Positions 1-6,750 of a stretch of DNA of 6,879 nt are shown one piece after another. The notes below the pieces were generated by a model that did not search any database, was not told where the DNA came from, and was given only the letters and a program-made list of their open reading frames with translations. This DNA comes from Planctomycetaceae bacterium (GTDB taxonomy: Bacteria > Planctomycetota > Planctomycetia > Isosphaerales > Isosphaeraceae), in assembly GCA_019232645.1 (NCBI GenBank), contig JAFANO010000464.1, positions 1 through 6,879 of the forward strand. The letters run 5' to 3'. Position 1 is the stretch's first letter. The number at the start of each line of letters is the position of its first letter. The position numbers and the translations under genes were made by a program.

Positions 1-92
1 GCCGAACGCCGGCCGGGCCCGCCGCGCCATGGAAGGGGGGCGTTCACAACCGAATCGCGGGGCGGCCAGAGCCAATGGCATGGCGGCCGTCT

Positions 93-99
93 GGGGAGG
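93..99 (+). promoter_or_regulatory. Ribosome binding site of the subtilase
   Basis: GGGGAGG ends 8 bases before the ATG at 108. It decides between this start and the in-frame ATG at 75, which has no such site. With the later start the protein begins MGWSRSTWRSARRHRK, directly before the sorting motif. Confidence 0.75.
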
Positions 100-107
100 T
101 TGAATTG

Positions 108-1715
108 ATGGGGTGGTCCCGCTCGACTTGGCGCTCCGCTCGCCGTCACCGCAAGCCCCAGATCGAGACCCTGGAGGGTCGGACCCTCCTGTCTGTCATC
201 CCCCGAAGTTACGTTCTCGACACGCGACCGAGGTCGGCGAGCCCGACGTTGCTCCACCACCACCCCAGGCCCACCGCTTCATCGTCGAGCGGCGGGTCGA
301 GCACCGACTTCAGCACCATCGACGAGGCGGCGGTGGTGAGGCAGGCCTATCATGTCGACGGCTCGGGGTCGACCGTGGCCGTCATCGACACCGGGGTCAA
401 CTACAACCACGAGGCGCTCGGCGGCGGGTTTGGCCCTGGGCACAAGGTCGTCGCCGGGTATGACTTCGCCGACGGCACCCCGGACCCGATCGCCACGTCC
501 TCGATGCACGGGACCGCCGTGGCGGGGATCATCGCCTCGAGCGACCCGAGCCACCCCGGCATCGCGCCCGGCGCCGACATCGCGGCGCAGAAGGTCCTGG
601 ACAACAACATGCCGGGCAACTTCAACAATGTGGCCGACGCCCTCCAGTGGGTCATCGATCACCATCAGGACGACAACATCACGGCCGTCAACATCTCGCT
701 GTCCGACGGCAACAACTATATGTACAACTGGTTCGCCAACGACGGCGGGGCCGGCCAGAAGATCACCGACCTGATCAAGCAGCTCGACGGCATGAACATC
801 CCGGTGATCGCGGCCACGGGCAACAGCTTCAACGGCAAGACCCAGGGCGAGGGCTTCCCCGCGATCGTCCCCGACACGATCAGCGTGACCGCGACCGACG
901 CCTCGGACCACCTCGTCTCGGATGCGCAACGCCTGGGCCAGGCGCTCGGCGGCGCCTCCGCGACCGTCATCGCCGCGCCCGGCCAGGGGATCACCGCGCC
1001 CTCCGACGGCGAGAGCGACTTCGCGACGGAGGACGGCACCAGCTTCGCCGCGGCCCAGGTCAGCGGGGCCGTCGTGCTGCTCCAGCAGATCTACCAGTCG
1101 CGGTACGGCACGCTCCCGAGCGTCAGCGACCTCGACCAGTGGCTCAAGGCCGGCGCGGTGCCGGCCACCGACCCTGTCACGGGGATCACGATCGGCCGTC
1201 TCGACATCGCCAAGGCCGCCAGCATGATCCCCAACTCGACCCCGCCCGTAGCCGCCCAGGAGATCCTCACTCCGCCCCAGGGCAGCCAGGCCTCGCCGGG
1301 CGGGTCGCCGAACGCCGGCGTTCCGGGGTCGCAAACCTCCACCACGACCACGAGCGGCCAGCCCTCGCAGGCCGTGAACACTCTACCCAATCCAGGGTCG
1401 CAGACCTCCACCACGACACCTCACGTCTCCCCGGGATCGCAGGCCACGCCACCCCAGGAATCCGTGAATCAGGGATCACAAGCGACGAACACCCCGGCCC
1501 CTGGTGATCAAGGGTCGCAGGCCACGCCACCCCCAACCCCGGGCAAACAGAATTCGCAGGACGGGTCGACGGGCGCGACATTCGGGCCGTTGGTGCTGTC
1601 GAATGTCAGCATCAGCATGTTCGGTCCCAACAGCACGCAGCACGTGGCGAGCAGCGGGGCCGGGGTCTTCTCGCTCTTCTCTCAACTCTTGAAGATGCAG
1701 CGGGTCGCGTCGTAA
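108..1715 (+). CDS. Secreted subtilisin-family (S8) serine protease with planctomycete N-terminal sorting motif and GSQ-repeat tail
   Basis: An exported endopeptidase of the subtilase family, 535 aa. Seen: catalytic Asp94 in VAVIDTGVN, His134 in SSMHGTAVAGII, oxyanion Asn239 in VIAATGNS, and Ser312 in DGTSFAAAQVSG. Order and spacing are normal for S8, so the catalytic domain spans roughly residues 77-374 and should be active. The N-terminus has a basic stretch (RSARRHRK) and then ETLEGRTLLS (residues 20-29), the motif common on planctomycete exported proteins; there is no classical hydrophobic signal peptide. Only about 45 residues separate this motif from the catalytic domain, which is short for a pro-domain. 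Residues about 391-484 are a low-complexity Pro/Thr/Ser tail with repeated GSQ units, followed by a tail of about 50 residues of unknown role. An ATG at 75 is in frame, but the ATG at 108 is preferred because GGGGAGG lies 8 bases upstream of it. The physiological substrate cannot be read from sequence. Confidence 0.93.
   Translation: MGWSRSTWRSARRHRKPQIETLEGRTLLSVIPRSYVLDTRPRSASPTLLHHHPRPTASSSSGGSSTDFSTIDEAAVVRQAYHVDGSGSTVAVIDTGVNYNHEALGGGFGPGHKVVAGYDFADGTPDPIATSSMHGTAVAGIIASSDPSHPGIAPGADIAAQKVLDNNMPGNFNNVADALQWVIDHHQDDNITAVNISLSDGNNYMYNWFANDGGAGQKITDLIKQLDGMNIPVIAATGNSFNGKTQGEGFPAIVPDTISVTATDASDHLVSDAQRLGQALGGASATVIAAPGQGITAPSDGESDFATEDGTSFAAAQVSGAVVLLQQIYQSRYGTLPSVSDLDQWLKAGAVPATDPVTGITIGRLDIAKAASMIPNSTPPVAAQEILTPPQGSQASPGGSPNAGVPGSQTSTTTTSGQPSQAVNTLPNPGSQTSTTTPHVSPGSQATPPQESVNQGSQATNTPAPGDQGSQATPPPTPGKQNSQDGSTGATFGPLVLSNVSISMFGPNSTQHVASSGAGVFSLFSQLLKMQRVAS
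1278..1559 (+). repeat. Degenerate GSQ repeat region in the subtilase tail
   Basis: Seven units of uneven length (about 12-25 residues) each centre on (P/Q)GSQ or a variant: QGSQASP, PGSQTSTTT twice, PGSQATPP, QGSQATNT, QGSQATPP and QNSQDGS. The similarity is also visible in DNA: a 23-base unit starting GGGTCGCA at 1326-1348 recurs at 1395-1417 with one change, and GATCGCAGGCCACGCCACCC near 1436 recurs near 1514 with one change. This suggests recent unit duplication. It is probably a flexible, possibly glycosylated, spacer between the protease domain and the C-terminal tail. Confidence 0.8.
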
Positions 1716-1730
1716 CCTACCCCACGGCCC

Positions 1731-1744
1731 AAGCCGGGGGCTTT
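1731..1744 (+). terminator. Weak hairpin after the subtilase
   Basis: AAGCC-GGG-GGCTT forms a 5-bp stem 15 bases after the stop codon and is followed by a pyrimidine-rich stretch (TCCTCCCTGCTCCC) rather than a T-run. It is placed where a terminator is expected, but it is short and not a canonical Rho-independent terminator. Confidence 0.25.
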
Positions 1745-1770
1745 CCTCCCTGCTCCCTGACGAGACCGCC

Positions 1771-1795
1771 GCCCCGCTTCAGGACCGGACGGGGC
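1771..1795. terminator. GC-rich inverted repeat between convergent genes
   Basis: GCCCCG (1771-1776) pairs with CGGGGC (1790-1795) across a 13-base loop. It sits between the 3' ends of the convergent protease and epimerase genes, so it could end transcription from both sides. There is no T-run on either strand and the loop is large, so support is weak. Confidence 0.22.
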
Positions 1796-1803
1796 TCCTC
1801 GAT

Positions 1804-2778
1804 TCACCGAACCGCGGAGCCTTGGGGCTCCCGCGGTTCGCGGAACCAGGCGACGAATCGCGCCAGTCCGACGTGGAAGGGCGTGTCGGGCGCGTAACCG
1901 AGCTCGGTGGCGGCCCGAGTGACGTCGGCGAAGGTCTGCCGGACGTCGCCGGGCTGCTCGGGGAGGCGGCGGATGTCCGGGGTCTTACCCAGGGCGTGGC
2001 CCAGGGCGTCGATCATCTGGCGCAGCGCGATGGGGTTCGAGTTGCCGAGGTTGTAGAGGTGGTGACCGGTGCAGCGGTCGATGGCGCGGACGATGCCGTC
2101 GACGAGATCCGCCACGTAGGTGTAATCGCGACGGGTCGAGCCATCGCCGAACATCGGGATCGGCTCGCCGCGGTCGATCAGCCGGGCGAACTTGGCGATC
2201 GCCAGGTCGGGGCGGTTGCGCGGCCCGTACGCCGTGAAGAAGCGGAGGCCGGTCACGGGCAGGCCGTGGAGGTGGTGGAAGGTGTGCGCCAGCAGCTCGC
2301 ACGCCTTCTTGGTGGCCGCGTAGGGACTGACCGGCAAGTCGACCGGGTCGGTCTCGCGGAACGGGGCGTCGGGACGGTCGCCGTAGACGCTGGAGCTGGA
2401 TGCATAGACGAACCGGGGGAGCGGCCGGAGCCGGCACGCCGACTCAAGGAGATGCGCGGTCCCCACGACGTTGACCGAGGCGTAGAGCGCCGGGTCGTCG
2501 ATACTCGGACGGACCCCGGCGCGTGCGGCCAGGTGGACGATCACATCCGGGTGGATCTCCCGGGCGACCCGATCGACCGCCTCGCGGTCGCGGATGTCGG
2601 CCTCGACCAGGCGGCAACGGGGGCTCCGGAGGGCCGAGGCGAGGTTGGCGCGCTTGCTCGGCTCGGGATAGAAGGGGTCGAAGTTGTCGAGGACGACGAC
2701 CTCGGCTCCGTCGGCCAGGAGCCGATCGACGAGGTTCGAGCCGATGAAGCCGGCGCCGCCAGTCACGAGTGTGCGCAT
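1804..2778 (-). CDS. NAD-dependent nucleotide-sugar epimerase (SDR family, probable UDP-glucuronate 4-epimerase type)
   Basis: A cytoplasmic extended short-chain dehydrogenase/reductase of 324 aa, the usual length for the family. Seen: Rossmann dinucleotide motif TGGAGFIG (residues 6-13), Asp31 at the end of the second strand (VVVLDNFDPFY) expected to hold the NAD ribose, ASSSSVYGD (126-134) with the catalytic Ser region, and the YxxxK pair Tyr153/Lys157 in SPYAATKKA. The substrate half has FFTAYGPRNRPDLAIAKF and FGDGSTRRDYTYVADLVDGI, which together with LDNFDPFYPEPSKRANL resemble UDP-glucuronate 4-epimerases more than GalE. Its product would be UDP-galacturonate or a related sugar nucleotide for surface polysaccharide. 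The start at 2778 is chosen because MRTLVTGG follows a GGAGGA site at 8 bases; an in-frame extension to 2862 adds a basic N-terminus with no homology I recognise. It is the last gene of the minus-strand group. Exact substrate is inference. Confidence 0.92.
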   Translation of the reverse strand: MRTLVTGGAGFIGSNLVDRLLADGAEVVVLDNFDPFYPEPSKRANLASALRSPRCRLVEADIRDREAVDRVAREIHPDVIVHLAARAGVRPSIDDPALYASVNVVGTAHLLESACRLRPLPRFVYASSSSVYGDRPDAPFRETDPVDLPVSPYAATKKACELLAHTFHHLHGLPVTGLRFFTAYGPRNRPDLAIAKFARLIDRGEPIPMFGDGSTRRDYTYVADLVDGIVRAIDRCTGHHLYNLGNSNPIALRQMIDALGHALGKTPDIRRLPEQPGDVRQTFADVTRAATELGYAPDTPFHVGLARFVAWFREPREPQGSAVR

Positions 2779-2785
2779 CCGTCGA

Positions 2786-2791
2786 TCCTCC
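2786..2791 (-). promoter_or_regulatory. Ribosome binding site of the epimerase
   Basis: On the minus strand, GGAGGA lies upstream of the ATG at 2778 with 7 to 8 bases between. It fixes the start at the residue just before the dinucleotide-binding strand and argues against the longer in-frame start at 2862. Confidence 0.75.
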
Positions 2792-2912
2792 AGCCGAGCC
2801 CTCCCTGACAAACCCTCGTCGGGATGAATCGCAAAGGTTCGGCCTGGCCGCGCCCGACCCACCCCGCGATCGACCTACCGAAATCGGCTCTGATCGCCCC
2901 CGACGCCTCGAG

Positions 2913-5801
2913 TCACTCGGCCACGAGCTCCCGGTGGATCGTGCTCGGGGTCTTGCCGTCGAGGATCAGCGCGAACCCGTCGGGCGTCTCCTCGAGGGTC
3001 GCGGGGGCGATGCGCGCGCCCGTGTTGTCGAGGGCGAACGCCTTGACCGGGCCCTTGTGCCGCCAGAGAACCTTGGCACGCAACGGCTCCTGGAGCAAGG
3101 GGGGCAGGCCGGGATCGGCCACATCGTGCTTCCATTCGTCAACCCAGCGGTAGTCGGTCGGCTCGACCCGCGCCAGCGCCGAGACGAGCAGCCGCTTGCT
3201 GGTCGCGATCGGCTCGCGGCCCGCCGACGAGGCGACGACGACCGCGAAGGGCTCGTCGGTCGTGATCTTGAGCTGGGCGAAGTTCGCCGGCTCGCCGCCC
3301 GGCCAGCCCGCGATCCCTTGCGTGTAGGGCGTGTCGATGACGAGCCGCCCGCGCATCGGGTCCCAGCCGGGGATGGGCGCGAACCAGGACCGGATCGCGG
3401 GGCGATGCGCGGGGTGGGGTTCGTTGCTCGCCGCCGCCTTGTGGCCCCGGAGCAGGATCGACGCGGCGTGCGGCCAGAGGGCGAAGATCTGGGGGGTGCC
3501 GTTGACGACCTCGGGGATCTGGAAGATGTCCTCGGCACCCCCAGTCCCGGTCGCGTTCGATCCCCAGACCTGGGGATGAAGGAACACGCCGCGGCGGACC
3601 AGCGCGTCCCAGTCCTCGGCCAGCGCGATCTGCGACCCGAGCAACAGGTCGGCCGCCTCGAACCGGAATGCCCAGGCCCCCTGCGTCTGGTTGCACCACT
3701 GGCCGACCGCATAGGGACGGTCGGGCTTGCGCTTGGGGGCCGCGCCCGCGGCGAGCCCGCCGTCCGGGCTCCAGAGGAGCGACCGGTACTCGGGCGAGAT
3801 CCACGAGGGCGGTCCCCAGTAGAGCCGGTCGTCGATCATGTCGAGGCCTGCCGCCGCCTGCGCGGCGGAGAACTCCGGCTCGCGCCGCCAGTGCGAGACG
3901 CCCGCGATCGGCACCCGCACCTTGTCGCGCCGGAGCGCCTCGGCCATCTCCTTCCAGTGCTCTGACTCGACCGCCTGCCAGAACCGCCGGCCCGCGCCGG
4001 AGGGGCTCTGGGCGGCCAGCTTGCGCAGCGACTCGGCGTAGTGAGGGGTCAGGCCGTGCGGGTCCTCGATCTGGTTGAACAGCGAGAGCCTGCCGGCCAG
4101 GGTCACCCACGCCAGCACCGGATCGTCGCGGAGCGCCAGGCCCGTCTCGGGGTTGACGTGCTCGAGCAGGGCCCTCGCCGACTCCAGTGCGAGCTGGCCG
4201 AGGGTCGAGTCGAAGGCGGCGGCCGGCCCGCCCCCCAGCGGCAGTTGCTCGACGTCGGCGACGCCGTCCTCCGAGCGGTACCTCCGGGCGCTCAGGAGCT
4301 CCAGTGCAACATAGATGCCCCGGGCCTTCAGGGCCGCGATCAGGTGGTCGAGCTTGGCCAGGGCGATCGGGTCGAACGCCTTGGTGTCGTCGCGGCTGTC
4401 GTCGTAGAGGCTGCGATCGGGGCCGATCGGCGTGTCGAGCTCGCCGAACCGGACCAGGTTGATGCCCGACCGCGCCAGGCGATCGGCCAGCGCGTCGGCC
4501 TTCTTCGGCTCGAGGAACGCGGTCGGCGGCAGCAGGCAGGCGCCGAAGAACCGGGCGCGGCCCCCCTTCGTGAAGCCGAGCCGGCCGTCGCGGACGGTGA
4601 CGAACCCGCGCCTGCCCGCCGGGGCGTCAAGCAGGTACGAGGCGTCGAGCGCCGACTTCTCCGCGATCGTCGCCGAAGGCCGCACCGGGTCCCAGCCCGA
4701 CGTGTCGTCCTCGACATGGAAGGGGACCCAGGCCCCCGCGGCCGGGTCGGGCGCGGCGGTGGCCGCGACCCGGTCGATCCGGACCGTGCCGTTGGCGTCG
4801 AGCTTATCGACTTGAAGCACGGCGCGAACGGCCTTGGGCGGGACGGCGATCACGGCGTGATCGGGCCGCCAGTCGAAGGTCCCTGACCAAGTGACGACGG
4901 AGCTCCCCTCCTGGCCGGAGACCGGGTCGGGCACGATCGCACCGAAGTCGTCGAGGAAGAAGAGCCGCGCCGAGGCCCCCCCGGCACCGCGCAAACCCTG
5001 TCCCTTGGCGGAGATCCGCACGTCCAGCGCGCGGAACGGCTCGACCGGGATGGCCAGGCCGGTCATCGCCCGCGCGCCCGGTCGGGCCAGCACCAGCGCC
5101 GAGTCCGATTTCAGCCCCGGCGACGAGCGATGCGCACCGCCATCAACCACCCAGGAGGCAGGGTCGGGATCGCCCAGCTCGAAGTCGCCGTTGACGATCA
5201 AGTTCGTCGTCTCGGAGCCGCCGCGGGGGATCAGGTCGATCGTCAGGCCGTCGACCTCGAGGACCCCGGTGGCGCCGAGCAGGCCGATCGACATGATCGC
5301 GTCGCGGGTGCCGGGCGGGACCGGGACCCGCTTGGCGACCCGCGTCCAGCTCGTGCCGACCGACCTGGTCCAGGGGCCGAGCAGCTCGTGGCGGAGCGCG
5401 CGGAGCTCGTCGCCCAGGAAGTCGATGGGCAGGCCCGGCTCCTCGCCGAGCCGCTCGCCGCGGGAGACCTGATCGAGGCGGACCCAGAGGCCGACGACGA
5501 GGGCCTCGGTCTTCGACCCGTCGACGCCGAAGGCCCGGCTCAACCGCGCGGGCCGGCCCGGCTTGCGGACCTCGAACCGGAGGCAGTGGGGGCCGACGGG
5601 CCCCCCCTCGGAGACCAGCTTCACGTCGCGGGCGTTGTACCAGCCGTCGGGGATGCCGTCCTTGTTCGCGTCGGTCTCGAAGTCCTCGACCGCGGGGGGC
5701 GGCGGCCGCTCGATCACGGGTTCCTGGCCGAGGCACCTCGGCCCCGGCGCGGCCAGCAGGGTCAACACCAGCGCCACGGTCGCGATGGTCGCGGCCTTCA
5801 C
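2913..5801 (-). CDS. Exported jelly-roll plus TIM-barrel protein, GH5-like, with apparently degenerate active site
   Basis: A large exported protein (962 aa) related to cellulase-type (family 5-like) glycoside hydrolases. Seen: a signal peptide (residues 1 to about 25, MKAATIATVALVLTLLAA); a calcium-loop-like DANKDGIPDGW (44-54); a first jelly-roll-like domain (about 36-192); a second resembling family 4/9 carbohydrate-binding modules, starting NLIVNGDFELG (200-210) to about 349; a barrel-like part from about 400 (FTKGGRARFFGA, SGINLVRFGELD, LIAALKARGIYVALEL) to about 745; and a C-terminal beta domain with GRLVIDTPYTQGIAGW (818-833). Expected acid/base and nucleophile positions are occupied by Arg571 and Gln701, so it may bind rather than cut sugars. 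It starts with GTG at 5801, overlapping the upstream methyltransferase stop as GTGA. AAGGAG lies 5 bases before it, and the next Met is at residue 170. Substrate is unknown. Domain limits are estimates by eye. Confidence 0.8.
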   Translation of the reverse strand: MKAATIATVALVLTLLAAPGPRCLGQEPVIERPPPPAVEDFETDANKDGIPDGWYNARDVKLVSEGGPVGPHCLRFEVRKPGRPARLSRAFGVDGSKTEALVVGLWVRLDQVSRGERLGEEPGLPIDFLGDELRALRHELLGPWTRSVGTSWTRVAKRVPVPPGTRDAIMSIGLLGATGVLEVDGLTIDLIPRGGSETTNLIVNGDFELGDPDPASWVVDGGAHRSSPGLKSDSALVLARPGARAMTGLAIPVEPFRALDVRISAKGQGLRGAGGASARLFFLDDFGAIVPDPVSGQEGSSVVTWSGTFDWRPDHAVIAVPPKAVRAVLQVDKLDANGTVRIDRVAATAAPDPAAGAWVPFHVEDDTSGWDPVRPSATIAEKSALDASYLLDAPAGRRGFVTVRDGRLGFTKGGRARFFGACLLPPTAFLEPKKADALADRLARSGINLVRFGELDTPIGPDRSLYDDSRDDTKAFDPIALAKLDHLIAALKARGIYVALELLSARRYRSEDGVADVEQLPLGGGPAAAFDSTLGQLALESARALLEHVNPETGLALRDDPVLAWVTLAGRLSLFNQIEDPHGLTPHYAESLRKLAAQSPSGAGRRFWQAVESEHWKEMAEALRRDKVRVPIAGVSHWRREPEFSAAQAAAGLDMIDDRLYWGPPSWISPEYRSLLWSPDGGLAAGAAPKRKPDRPYAVGQWCNQTQGAWAFRFEAADLLLGSQIALAEDWDALVRRGVFLHPQVWGSNATGTGGAEDIFQIPEVVNGTPQIFALWPHAASILLRGHKAAASNEPHPAHRPAIRSWFAPIPGWDPMRGRLVIDTPYTQGIAGWPGGEPANFAQLKITTDEPFAVVVASSAGREPIATSKRLLVSALARVEPTDYRWVDEWKHDVADPGLPPLLQEPLRAKVLWRHKGPVKAFALDNTGARIAPATLEETPDGFALILDGKTPSTIHRELVAE

Positions 5802-6565
5802 GGCTTCTCCTTCTCCTGGGTGCCGGCGGCCTCACGCTGGGCGCGGCCGGTCATCGGGACGAACAGCGTCGGCCGCAGCTCCTTGGTGATCAGTTTGCCA
5901 TTCTGCTTGGTGACGTGGTAGACGGTCTGGTTGAAGCGGCCGCCCAGGGGGATCACCATTCGCCCACCTTCCTTCAACTGCTCGATCAGGGGAGGCGGGA
6001 TCTTGCGCGGGGCGCAAGTGACAATGATCGCGTCGAATGGCGCCTCCTCGGGCCAGCCGGCGTAGCCGTCGCCGACGCGGGTGTGGACGTTGGTGGCGCC
6101 GACCTCTTTCAGGACCTCGCTGGCCCGCTTGCTCAGCGTTTCGTGGATCTCGACCGAGTAGACGTCCTTGACCAGCCGCGAGAGGATCGCCGCCTGATAG
6201 CCCGAGCCGGTGCCGACCTCGAAGACCTTGTCGGTCGGCTTGGGGTCGAGCGCCTCGGTCATGAAGGCGACGTCGAAGGGGGGCGTGATCGTCTGCCCGA
6301 GGCCGATCGGGATCGACTCGTCGTCGTAGGCGTGCCGGAAGGTCTCGGGGGGCAGGAAGCGGTGGCGGGGGACTGTCCGGAAGGCCTCGAGCACGCGCGG
6401 GTTCTTGATGCCGCGCTCGACCAGGTGCCGCTCGACCATCCGGTTCCGCGCCGGGGCGAACGGATCGGCCGGCGCGGGCTCGGCACCCCGGGCAGATACC
6501 GCGAACGCCCACGCGAGGCCGAGGCACAGGCCGACCCCTCCCGGGATCACTGCTCGGGTTGACAT
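5798..6565 (-). CDS. pcm: Protein-L-isoaspartate O-methyltransferase with N-terminal signal peptide
   Basis: A SAM-dependent methyltransferase (255 aa) that methylates isoaspartyl residues in damaged proteins so they can revert to aspartate. Seen: RNRMVERHLVERGI (40-53) and VPRHRFLP (65-72), the conserved N-terminal block; PIGLGQTITPPF (86-97), the family signature usually read as GQTIS-P; SAM motif I VFEVGTGSGYQAAIL (114-128); YSVEIHE (136-142); and GDGYAGWPEEAPFDAIIV (165-182). The catalytic domain looks complete. A hydrophobic segment (about residues 5-24, ending AFAVSA) precedes an Ala/Pro-rich linker, predicting export, which is odd for a SAM user. The start at 6565 has GGGGAG at 8 bases; the ATG at residue 43, which would give a cytoplasmic form, has no such site. 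Its stop overlaps the GTG of the next gene. It is first in the minus-strand group, behind a 253-base upstream region. Confidence 0.93.
   Translation of the reverse strand: MSTRAVIPGGVGLCLGLAWAFAVSARGAEPAPADPFAPARNRMVERHLVERGIKNPRVLEAFRTVPRHRFLPPETFRHAYDDESIPIGLGQTITPPFDVAFMTEALDPKPTDKVFEVGTGSGYQAAILSRLVKDVYSVEIHETLSKRASEVLKEVGATNVHTRVGDGYAGWPEEAPFDAIIVTCAPRKIPPPLIEQLKEGGRMVIPLGGRFNQTVYHVTKQNGKLITKELRPTLFVPMTGRAQREAAGTQEKEKP
5807..5812 (-). promoter_or_regulatory. Ribosome binding site of the GH5-like gene, inside the upstream gene
   Basis: Minus-strand AAGGAG ends 5 bases before the GTG start at 5801, with a second AGGAG just upstream at 5813-5817. Both are formed by the codons for the last residues (QEKEKP) of the methyltransferase, so this gene's initiation signal is embedded in its neighbour. 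It supports the GTG start and translational coupling. Confidence 0.7.
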
Positions 6566-6573
6566 GCGGGAAT

Positions 6574-6579
6574 CTCCCC
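6574..6579 (-). promoter_or_regulatory. pcm: Ribosome binding site of pcm
   Basis: Minus-strand GGGGAG stands 8 bases before the ATG at 6565. It supports the start that includes the signal peptide. Neither the in-frame extension to 6760 nor the internal ATG at 6439 has a comparable site. Confidence 0.7.
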
Positions 6580-6633
6580 GGCTCTCGACGAGGATCGAAT
6601 TCTCTCCCTCGGGAGAACCGATCTCTCCTGCAG

Positions 6634-6661
6634 ATCGTACACCGTAATATCGTACATCGTA
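6634..6661. repeat. Tandem 13-base direct repeat, operator-like
   Basis: ATCGTACACCGTA (6634-6646) and ATCGTACATCGTA (6649-6661) differ at one base and have a 15-base period, one and a half helical turns. On the minus strand they read TACGATGTACGAT and TACGGTGTACGAT. The pair starts about 70 bases upstream of the pcm start codon, where a regulator site would be expected. The regulator is unknown; no regulator gene is in the window. Confidence 0.45.
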
Positions 6662-6721
6662 TGAGGTGGTGTGCGGAAGTCGCCCGCGTGCGTGCTCTGG
6701 GACGCGCCGGGGGAAGTCGGC

Positions 6722-6750
6722 TTGGTCGTGCCCAGCCTCGCGATTATAAT
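6722..6750 (+). promoter_or_regulatory. Candidate sigma-70-type promoter for the rightward gene
   Basis: A perfect TATAAT (6745-6750) stands 17 bases after TTGGTC (6722-6727), which matches the -35 consensus at its first three bases only. Such a -10 box stands out in GC-rich DNA. Transcription would start near 6757, about 60 bases before the ATG at 6819. The core ATTATAAT is palindromic, so a -10 exists on the minus strand too, but no good -35 is found for it at normal spacing. Confidence 0.4.

Noticed and set aside
2..103. An open frame from the window start ending TGA just 4 bases before the subtilase ATG, as the end of an upstream gene
   Set aside because: Thirty-three open codons are not significant at this GC content, and the translation (AGRARRAMEGGRSQPNRG and on) shows no recognisable ending. 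It stays possible that it is an upstream gene end, but the sequence does not support a call.
279..1334. A 351-codon minus-strand frame opposite the subtilase
   Set aside because: It is antisense to the complete S8 catalytic domain and has Arg/Gly/Val/Asp-rich composition typical of shadow frames in GC-rich DNA.
1822..2808. A 328-codon plus-strand frame opposite the epimerase
   Set aside because: The minus strand has all the expected SDR motifs across this span, while this frame gives a low-complexity Val/Asp/Gly/Arg protein without motifs or a ribosome binding site.
2769..3965. A 398-codon plus-strand open frame opposite the GH5-like gene
   Set aside because: It is a by-product of high GC content at third positions on the real minus-strand gene. 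Its translation is rich in Arg, Gly, Asp, Val and Pro, has no recognisable motif, and runs across the ends of two better-supported genes.
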